This document shows positions 8,946 through 15,105 of a stretch of 33,527 nt of DNA, piece by piece. The stretch is from positions 1-33,527 of the forward strand of contig NZ_JABBJJ010000118.1 in the NCBI RefSeq assembly GCF_012933655.1. Reading direction: 5' to 3'. Position 1 is the first letter of the stretch; each line of letters starts with the position of its first letter. The stretch comes from Pyxidicoccus fallax. GTDB lineage: Bacteria; Myxococcota; Myxococcia; Myxococcales; Myxococcaceae. The notes below the pieces were generated by a model, which searched no databases, was not told where the DNA came from, and saw only the letters and a list, made by a program, of their open reading frames with translations. The position numbers were made by a program, and so were the translations under genes.

Positions 8946-9331
8946 CAGCTCCCGCCCAGGTCCTCCTCGAAGGAGGCATCGTCCTCGTTGCGCAGGCTCT
9001 CCCCGTCCGCCTCGGTGAAGTCGTTCGGGTCCTTCGACGAGCCGCCACCCCAGGTGGAACCACCGTAGTAGCCGTAGTCGTCGTAGTAGTAGCTCGGGTC
9101 GTCCTCGGTGGGGCTGGAGTCCGAGTCGGAGTCCGCCCCCTCGTCACCTTCGTCGTCCTCCTCCTCTTCGGCGCACGTCATGCAGAGACTCTCGCCCTGC
9201 ACGGAGGAGACGTGGTCCCTGCACAGAATCTTCCCGCAGCGGTCGCACGCCGCCTCCATGGGCTCGCCGCACGCGTGCGAGAAGAGGAAGCCGGTCGTCT
9301 CCTGACAGGGGGCTTCGGAAGGAGGGCTCAT
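8945..9331 (-). CDS. B-box-like zinc-finger protein with acidic, Tyr/Gly-rich tail
   Basis: From the ATG at 9331 the protein has 128 aa. Residues 19-53 form a Cys/His cluster: His19, Cys21, Cys29-x2-Cys32, Cys37-x2-His40 and Cys50-x2-Cys53, a spacing like B-box or similar treble-clef fingers. After it comes a strongly acidic run (about 55-82), then a Tyr/Asp/Gly stretch (YYYDDYGYYGG, about 84-95) and another acidic tail. B-box-like fingers in bacteria are often attached to membrane or peptidase modules; here it stands alone, so a protein-binding role is inferred. An upstream in-frame ATG exists at 9409, but 9331 lies just 2 nt after the lipoprotein stop, as expected for coupled translation. 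Confidence 0.78.
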   Translation of the reverse strand: MSPPSEAPCQETTGFLFSHACGEPMEAACDRCGKILCRDHVSSVQGESLCMTCAEEEEDDEGDEGADSDSDSSPTEDDPSYYYDDYGYYGGSTWGGGSSKDPNDFTEADGESLRNEDDASFEEDLGGS

Positions 9332-9333
9332 GG

Positions 9334-9987
9334 CTATCGGTCCATGGACTGGAGGACGAAGAGCAGCGCCACGCGCTGCGGGAGGTCCAGCCGCTCGAAG
9401 GCGAGACACGCGGCGGCATCGGCGCGCACCAGCGACTTCGTGGCCAGCAGCGTGCGCCCGCCCGCGTCGCGCAGGGACACCTTGCCCTCGCGCACCTTCA
9501 CGCGGGCCACCGCCGTCCCCGAGGCATCCTGGATGTCGGCGCCCTCGTCGTCCGGGGACACGGAGTAGAGCAGCGCGCCCTTCGCGTCGTTGAGCCGCCA
9601 GCCGGGGCCCTGGCGCGCGAGGGTGAAGAGAATCTGCCGCTGCTCGGCGTCGCGCAGGGTGAGCGCGCCGCCCGCGGAGCCGACGACGTAGCCGAGCACG
9701 GCGTCATCCGGGCCGGACACCTTGAGCGCGGTGCCCTTCCACTTGTAGCGCGCCAGCTCCTTGTCCTCGCCGTCCACCAGCTTCGCGCCGTCCTCCTTCT
9801 GCTTGAGGGAGAAGCGCTCGCGGTCGTCGGCGTCCTTGAACTTGAGCTTGTCGGAGGCACTGGCCTCCTCTCTGGCGGCGGCCTGCTGCTGGGAGCCAGG
9901 CGCCGGAGCGTCGGAGCCACCGGGCTTGGAGCAGCCGGCGGCGCCCAGGAGCACCACCAGCGAGACGAAGAGGAAACGGCGCATCAT
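9334..9987 (-). CDS. Putative lipoprotein, unknown function
   Basis: The 217-aa protein has a clear type II signal peptide, MMRRFLFVSLVVLLGAAGC, with lipobox GAAGC, followed by an Ala/Gln/Ser-rich linker. The mature part has repeated short beta motifs such as DGAKLVDGEDKELARYKWKG, LTLRDAEQRQILFTLARQG and KVSLRDAGGRTLLATK, which looks like a small beta-propeller or tubby-like sheet of repeated strands. Function is unknown. The double ATG (9987, 9984) overlaps the TGA of the upstream membrane-protein gene, and the downstream zinc-finger gene starts 2 nt after its stop, so the genes are translationally coupled. Confidence 0.82.
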   Translation of the reverse strand: MMRRFLFVSLVVLLGAAGCSKPGGSDAPAPGSQQQAAAREEASASDKLKFKDADDRERFSLKQKEDGAKLVDGEDKELARYKWKGTALKVSGPDDAVLGYVVGSAGGALTLRDAEQRQILFTLARQGPGWRLNDAKGALLYSVSPDDEGADIQDASGTAVARVKVREGKVSLRDAGGRTLLATKSLVRADAAACLAFERLDLPQRVALLFVLQSMDR

Positions 9988-10883
9988 GGGGAGACCTTCG
10001 CCGGCAACTGCTTGCGCAGGCCGGTGGAGTAGTTGAGCACCTGGTACAGGCTCAGCAGGGACATCATGGTGGTCCGGAGACCATCACAGAAGGGCGACTT
10101 CACGTCCTCCCGCAGAGTCCAGTCGTGCGGCATCCTGGCACGCAGGGCGAGCCGGTCCTCCGCTACATCCAGCCGCGCGAGCGACGCGCCCTTGGGCAGC
10201 CGCACCGCCTTGCGCGCCTGCTCCTGGAGTCCAGCGAGCTGGGGGTGGCGCTCGGGCTTCACCCGGAGCTGGACGTGGAGGAGCGACACGCCCTTCTGCT
10301 TGCGCTTCGTCTTGTACTTGCCCCGGGGATTGCGCCGCGTGCGGCTCCGCGTCTGGACCCGGTCCTCCATGCCGAGCCGCAGGAGCGTGCCGTCCAGCAA
10401 CCGCACCTGGAACGAGAGCCACCGCTGGACGAAGGACTGCGTCTTCCAGTCCCTCACCATGCCCTGGTCCTTCAGGTGGCGGGGGTCGCTGGCGGGATGG
10501 AAGTCCACCTCCACCGTCACGGGCTCGTCCGGCGCGATGTCCTTGCGCAGCTGCTGGAGGATGCGGGCCACCAGCTCGTAGCGCCGGTTCTCCAGGTCCA
10601 GCTTCTGGTACCGCGAGGCGACGAGGCTGCATACGAGCAGGGACAGCAGCGCCAATGGGATGAGGCCGAACCCCGCGACGCCCACGACGGGGATGAACGC
10701 GAGGATGAAGCCCGCCAGCGCGAGGTAGCCGCTGATGCGCTTGCCCTTGCTCCACGCGGCGAGCTTCCGGTCCAGCTCCGCGTCGATGCCGCGAATCGTG
10801 TCGAGGTCCGCCATCAGCCCCCGGACCGGAGCGGTGGCGCGGTAGACCCGCTCGAGGCGGAGCTGATGAAAGTCGATGGCCAC
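9984..10883 (-). CDS. Membrane protein of unknown function (two central TM segments)
   Basis: The GTG at 10883 was chosen because GGGGAG lies about 8 nt upstream; this gives 299 aa. A cytosolic or coiled N-terminal part (1-50) is followed by a hydrophobic hairpin (about 52-90: YLALAGFILAFIPVVGVAGF, then LIPLALLSLLVCSLVAS). The rest is soluble and charged, with a basic patch RTRRNPRGKYKTKRKQKG about two thirds along, and VEVDFHPASDPRH. I do not recognise the family. It is the first gene of the leftward operon and is divergent from a GT4 glycosyltransferase across about 115 bp that must hold both promoters. Confidence 0.78.
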   Translation of the reverse strand: MAIDFHQLRLERVYRATAPVRGLMADLDTIRGIDAELDRKLAAWSKGKRISGYLALAGFILAFIPVVGVAGFGLIPLALLSLLVCSLVASRYQKLDLENRRYELVARILQQLRKDIAPDEPVTVEVDFHPASDPRHLKDQGMVRDWKTQSFVQRWLSFQVRLLDGTLLRLGMEDRVQTRSRTRRNPRGKYKTKRKQKGVSLLHVQLRVKPERHPQLAGLQEQARKAVRLPKGASLARLDVAEDRLALRARMPHDWTLREDVKSPFCDGLRTTMMSLLSLYQVLNYSTGLRKQLPAKVSP

Positions 10884-10998
10884 GGTGGGAGGCTCCCCCT
10901 CGGAGCGACGGAAGAGGAGTGAGCGTACGAGCGCGCCGCCGGGAGGGTCAAACGCCCTCGTTTGCCGGCCGGGGGCCGGGCGGGGTAGCAACAGGGAC

Positions 10999-12225
10999 GT
11001 GTCCTCCCCTGCCCCGTCCGGCACCGGCATCATCTACGCATCGTTCGACCGCTTCCCCGCGCCCAAGGGGGCGGCGGTGCACATCCGGGCCTTCGTGGAG
11101 GCGCTGGGGGCGGCGTTCGGTGGCGTGGACCTGCTGGCCCTCCGGGACGGCAGTACCGTGGGCGCGGGTCCCATCGCACTCGCGGACGGGGTGACGTACC
11201 ACCCGCTGGAGGCGCGGGGGCGGGACCTGGTGGAGCAGGCGCTGTCGTTCCGCTCGCACCTGGGGGCGTGGTGGCGGGACAGGCCGAGGGCGGCGGTGGT
11301 GCACGTGCGCTCCATCTTCGAGGGCTACCCGGTGGCCCGGCGCAAGGAGTCGCTGACGGACGCGCTGGTGTACGAGGTGAACGGGCTGCCCTCCATCGAG
11401 CTGAAGTACCACCACCCGGACGTGGCGGAGGACGCGGAGCTGCTGCGCAAGCTGGTGGCGCAGGAGGACCTGTGCCTGTCACGCGCGGACCTGCTGGTGA
11501 CGCCGAGCGAGGTGACGGCGGAGTACCTGGTGAAGCGCGGTGTGGCCCCGGACCGCGTACGGGTGATTCCGAACGGAGTGGACCTGGACGTGTTCCGCTA
11601 CGCGCCACCGCGAGCGCCGGAGCCGGGACGTCCGGTGCGCCTGCTGTACAGCGGGACGATGACGTCATGGCAGGGCGTGCACCACGCGATTGAAGCGTGC
11701 CGACTGCTGCGCGGGGAACTGCCCGTGGTGCTGACGCTGGTGGGCCCGCTGCGGAGGAACGGGCGGCGCGCGTTGATGGACCGGTGCGGGGACCTGCTGC
11801 TGGAGGGCGCGGTGGAGATTCTGGAGCCACTGCCCCAGGCGGAGCTGGCGAAGCTGCATCACCAGTGCGACGTGGTGCTGGTGCCGCTGCCGGTGAACGA
11901 CCGCAACTGCGTGCAGGGCTGCTGCCCGCTGAAGCTGCTGGAGGCCATGGCCACGGGCACACCGGTGGTGGCGAGCAACCTCCCCGTGGTGCGCACGCTG
12001 GCCGGGCCGGACGAGGTGATGCTGATACGGCCGGGCTCGGCGAAGGCCATCGCCGAGGCGGTGAAGGCGCTGCGCGCGGACGCGACGCTGGGGCCTGCGA
12101 TGAGCGCGAGGGCCCGGGCGCGAGTGGAGCGGGACTTCCCGTGGGGCCGCGCGCGGGAGGCACTGGTGCGCGCGTATGAGGAAAGCTTCGGAATGACGAA
12201 GTCGGCTCGCCCGAGAGATGATTGA
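10999..12225 (+). CDS. GT4-family glycosyltransferase
   Basis: The start is placed at the GTG at 10999, which gives 408 aa beginning SSPAPSGTGIIYASFDRFP; a start is required near here because upstream codons read into the opposite gene's promoter. N-terminal Rossmann half: FPAPKGAAVHIRAFVEALG and ARADLLVTPSEVTAEYLVKRGV. C-terminal donor half: VIPNGVDLDVF, LLYSGTMTSWQGVHHAIEA, and LKLLEAMATGTPVVASNLP with the E-x7-E type region of GT4 enzymes. It is predicted to be a retaining glycosyltransferase, cytosolic or membrane-associated. It likely builds an exopolysaccharide or O-antigen, but there is no polysaccharide cluster around it. A second GT4 gene lies 1.5 kb downstream. Confidence 0.9.
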   Translation: MSSPAPSGTGIIYASFDRFPAPKGAAVHIRAFVEALGAAFGGVDLLALRDGSTVGAGPIALADGVTYHPLEARGRDLVEQALSFRSHLGAWWRDRPRAAVVHVRSIFEGYPVARRKESLTDALVYEVNGLPSIELKYHHPDVAEDAELLRKLVAQEDLCLSRADLLVTPSEVTAEYLVKRGVAPDRVRVIPNGVDLDVFRYAPPRAPEPGRPVRLLYSGTMTSWQGVHHAIEACRLLRGELPVVLTLVGPLRRNGRRALMDRCGDLLLEGAVEILEPLPQAELAKLHHQCDVVLVPLPVNDRNCVQGCCPLKLLEAMATGTPVVASNLPVVRTLAGPDEVMLIRPGSAKAIAEAVKALRADATLGPAMSARARARVERDFPWGRAREALVRAYEESFGMTKSARPRDD

Positions 12226-12259
12226 CCCTCCGACAACGCCCATGCTGCACTGACTCTTC

Positions 12260-12994
12260 ATGGGATATCTGCGTCACGTTCCTTTGGGTGCTCTCCTGGC
12301 CACCTCGTGCGCAGCGCCGACTCCGAATCCAGATGTGATTCGGCCCGCTCCGGGGCAGACCCTGACGAGTATTCCAGGGCCCATGTCTGACTTTGGCCCC
12401 TTCACCAGCATCTCAGCTGCCCTTCTTGCTGCCTGCCCGGTCATCATGCGACAGCCACGAGCGATGGTCCCCGTACCGAGCAGCCATCAAGACTTCAGTC
12501 TGTACTGGAGGACAGCGACTGAATATTGAGCATGGCTGTACTCGACCAACGGCGAGCAGATCGAGATGAGCCTGCTGACAACGAGTCCCGTCCAGGATGT
12601 CCCCTCCATGCGGAGATGTGACCTGCCGGCTCATGTCGCGGACAAGCGCAATCCACGGACCTCCCTCGCCTACCTCGCGATGCTCCACAATCACGCTGGA
12701 GGCGAGAGCATTTCGACACCGGACCTCCATGCCATTGCTGGAATGGCCCGGCTCCATGGCCCCACCACGACGTTTCAGGGGAAGCAGGTCTCCATCAGCA
12801 TCGCCGCGTTCTTCGGCCGGGAAATCGATGGCAAGCCTGAGTGCGCGGGCTTCTACCATTATGCACCTGCCCGGAGTGATGAGGTCTTCCAATACAGGGT
12901 CGACTCCGGGCGCCTGACGAGGAGGGTGGTCGCGCGTGTTGTCTGGTCAGATGACCAGACTCCGAAGATTCTCCCCATCAGGGGGCAACCATGA
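12260..12994 (+). pseudogene. JAMM/RadC-like metalloprotease lipoprotein interrupted by an in-frame TGA
   Basis: One reading frame runs from ATG 12260 to the TGA at 12994, broken only by TGA at 12527-12529. The first 89 codons encode a secretion signal (GALLATSCAAP) and a Pro/Ser-rich start. After the stop the frame continues AWLYSTNGEQIEMSLL and reaches a JAMM-like motif: His143-Asn-His145, Ser152 and Asp155 (numbered through the stop), with Glu102 as the possible upstream Glu. The spacing (HxH-x6-S-x2-D) is one residue shorter than in RadC. If translated only from the internal ATG at 12566, the protein would lose both the signal and Glu102. Either the gene is inactivated by a point mutation, or the TGA is an error or a recoded codon. 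It overlaps the next lipoprotein gene by ATGA, which argues for an originally intact operon. Confidence 0.6.
12536..12559 (+). other. Hairpin just downstream of the in-frame TGA
   Basis: CTG at 12536-12538 and CTCG at 12541-12544 pair with CGAG at 12553-12556 and CAG at 12557-12559; CC/GG pairs around an AAC loop at the tip. It starts 7 nt after the TGA. Such a position is that of a bacterial SECIS element, but the loop lacks the usual GU, and a hairpin of this size is expected by chance in GC-rich DNA. Confidence 0.25.
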
Positions 12995-13551
12995 AGGTCA
13001 GAAGCCTCGCGCTGCTATTCATCCTCGCGTCCCTGGGCTGCCGTCGCCACCAGGGCTGGCTTGAGCTCCAGGACCCGAGCATCAGGATGCCGAGCTACGA
13101 AACCATCATGGCTGGCTCGCCCATTGATGGCCTTACGCTTCGAGCGCTCCAGGTCGCTGCCGAGGACTTCTTCCCTTCCCAAGGCGCTCCACGCGCGTGC
13201 ATCGACACTCGCGAGGCACATCGGTTCTACGCCGTCCGGAGCGGTGAAGTCATCTATGTGGCCATCCTGCAGGACCCCGCCCACTGCGGCCGTGCATACC
13301 CATCCTTGGATGCCGGGGCGAGGTATGCCATCAGCGTGGACGGCCGCATCCTGCGCCGGCTCCTTGCTGGGGAACCCGAGCTGGCCGTAGGGCAGGACAC
13401 TTCCAAGGAAGATGGCCCCGAGCCCTCCGCGCTGGATGCGGATGGAGGAACCGAGCCAATCGACGTGAGCATTCCTCAGGCGGGACCGGTCCACTTCCCC
13501 GGACTTGCCGACGCGGGCACTCCTTCACCCGATGCAGGAGCCCCCAGGTAG
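12991..13551 (+). CDS. Putative lipoprotein, partner of the JAMM-like gene
   Basis: The 186-aa protein begins MKVRSLALLFILASLGC, a type II signal peptide with lipobox ASLGC. The mature part (about 25-130) is a small domain with MPSYETIMAGSPIDGLTLRALQVAAEDFF, and CIDTREAHRFYAVRSGEVIYVAI followed by Cys in PAHCGRAYPS; two cysteines may form a disulfide. The C-terminal 50 residues are Asp/Glu/Pro/Ala-rich and look disordered. The ATG at 12991 overlaps the TGA of the JAMM-like gene (ATGA) and has AGGGGG about 6 nt upstream. The pairing suggests the two lipoproteins work together at the membrane; whether as enzyme and inhibitor cannot be told. Confidence 0.8.
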   Translation: MKVRSLALLFILASLGCRRHQGWLELQDPSIRMPSYETIMAGSPIDGLTLRALQVAAEDFFPSQGAPRACIDTREAHRFYAVRSGEVIYVAILQDPAHCGRAYPSLDAGARYAISVDGRILRRLLAGEPELAVGQDTSKEDGPEPSALDADGGTEPIDVSIPQAGPVHFPGLADAGTPSPDAGAPR

Positions 13552-13585
13552 ACGGGAGCCTGGCGTGAGGTACGCATGGCAGGTG

Positions 13586-13629
13586 CTGCCTTCGGTCTCA
13601 CCCTGCTCGGTGAGGAAGAACCGAGGCAG
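13586..13629. terminator. Hairpin between convergent genes
   Basis: CTGCC/GGCAG (13586-13590, 13625-13629), TCGGT/ACCGA and CTCACC/GGTGAG (13597-13602, 13609-13614) stack into one long imperfect stem with loop ctgctc. It lies in the 216-bp gap between the convergent lipoprotein and glycosyltransferase genes, in which I see no gene. No T tract follows. Confidence 0.4.
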
Positions 13630-13767
13630 GCGCACTTCCCGCGCTATGCGGGGAACGCCCGCACCGGGCAGTCGCTCCGCTGAGCGGCCCTGGAGACCGA
13701 CGTCAACGATGCCTTTCTGCGTTGCCGCCGGGCGGGAACCGACACCGGTCCGGTCAGAATCCACCGC

Positions 13768-14961
13768 CTACGAGGAGCCCTTCGGGATGGCACGGGCCAG
13801 AACGCGCCGGAGCACCTCCGCTTCCGCCGTGGCCTGGAACCGCTCCTCGATGCGCCGCCGCGCGGCGGTGCCGAGCGCGATGCGGTGCTCGGGCGGGAGC
13901 GAGAGCACGTCGAGGCATGCCTGCCCCAGATGGTTGAGCAGGGCCTTCGGCACGATGAAGCCGTTGTGCCCATGGTCCACGGCCTCGGGGATGCCACCCG
14001 CATCGCTGGCGATGACCGGCCGCGCGCAGGCCATGGCCTCCAGCAGGGCATTGGGCATTCCCTCCCACAGCGAGGGCTGCAGGTAGATATCGCAGACGCG
14101 CACGTGCGCGGCGATGGCCTCGGGCGTGTCGAGCGGGCCGGAGATGACGATGCGCGCCGCGTCCTCGGGGTGCTCCGCGCGGAAGGCAACGAGGTGCTCG
14201 GCGTCACGCGCGCGCACCTCGCCGATGATGAGCAGACACGCGGGCCGCGAGCGCCGCACGTCCGAGAGCGCGGACAGGAGGAACGGCAGCCCCTTCTTGT
14301 GGCGCAGCTCCCCCGAGAAGCCGAGGACGACCTCCTCCGGAGCGATGCCCAGCCGCGCGCGGAGCGCCGGGTCCGCGGGGCCCGGAGAGAAGACCTCCGT
14401 ATCCACGGCGTTGGGAATCACCTCCACGCCCGGGTCCCTCCCCAGCAGCATGCTCATCTTCCGCCCGAGGTCCGCCGACGCGGCGGTGAGCACGTCCGCG
14501 CGCTGGAGCGTCCACAAGAGCCGCGCGAAGTCCCCGGGAGGGAACATGAGCTGGTCCACGTCGTTGCCACGCGCGCTCACGGTGGAAGCAATGCCCACCG
14601 ACTCCGCGAACACGACCGCGAGGAACCCGGGCGGCGACAGGTAGTGCCCCCACACGAGGTCATACCGCCGCTTCGCATGCAGGTACCCGAGCACGTCCAG
14701 CGTGTGCTGCATGGACAAGTCCGTGCTCCCGAACAGCCCCAGCCGGTGCAGCGTGACGCCTCGGGCGAAGGGGGTCACCGTCCCCGCGTCGTCCACCGTC
14801 TGCAGGGAGCCCGGGGCGGCGGCCCGGGTCCACGCGAGCACGTCCACCTGGGCGCCCAGCTTCACCAGCGCGCCCGCCGTCCGCGCGCCACTGCGGGCCA
14901 GGCCGCCGATGTCCGGGGGAAAGCGCTCGGCGATGAGGAGGACGTGGGGTTGGGAAGCCAT
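13768..14961 (-). CDS. GT4-family glycosyltransferase
   Basis: This 397-aa protein starts HVLLIAERFPPDIGGLARSG, the classic N-terminus of GT4 enzymes that take NDP-sugars to a lipid-linked acceptor. The second half has VIPNAVDTEVFSPG, LGFSGELRHKKGLPFLLSAL, and YLQPSLWEGMPNALLEAMAC followed by ARPVIASDAGGIPE, where the Glu residues of the E-x7-E motif sit. The ATG at 14961 has AGGGG about 4 nt upstream. Its neighbours are a convergent lipoprotein pair and a divergent Ig-like lipoprotein, so it is not part of a glycan cluster. Together with the GT4 at 11.0 kb and the MurG-like gene at 7.9 kb there are three glycosyltransferases in about 7 kb. Confidence 0.92.
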   Translation of the reverse strand: MASQPHVLLIAERFPPDIGGLARSGARTAGALVKLGAQVDVLAWTRAAAPGSLQTVDDAGTVTPFARGVTLHRLGLFGSTDLSMQHTLDVLGYLHAKRRYDLVWGHYLSPPGFLAVVFAESVGIASTVSARGNDVDQLMFPPGDFARLLWTLQRADVLTAASADLGRKMSMLLGRDPGVEVIPNAVDTEVFSPGPADPALRARLGIAPEEVVLGFSGELRHKKGLPFLLSALSDVRRSRPACLLIIGEVRARDAEHLVAFRAEHPEDAARIVISGPLDTPEAIAAHVRVCDIYLQPSLWEGMPNALLEAMACARPVIASDAGGIPEAVDHGHNGFIVPKALLNHLGQACLDVLSLPPEHRIALGTAARRRIEERFQATAEAEVLRRVLARAIPKGSS

Positions 14962-15105
14962 GGGCCCCTGAACCTACCTTGTCGCACGCGGAGCCAGCCC
15001 GTGACTTTCCGTGAATAAGCGCGCGCCACGTCCGTCCAGGGCATCGGCGGAGCCACCGCATCATCCCCATGGCCGGACCTCCCCTGGCTCCCCGAGGCAA
15101 CTCTC

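Noticed and set aside
12527..12559. Firm call of selenocysteine insertion at the in-frame TGA
   Set aside because: The hairpin lacks the GU loop of bacterial SECIS elements and no selenocysteine genes are seen in this window, so it is kept only as a low-probability option.
13525..13764. Possible 79-aa gene in the gap between convergent genes
   Set aside because: No ribosome binding site, no motif, and it crosses the end of the lipoprotein gene and a hairpin.
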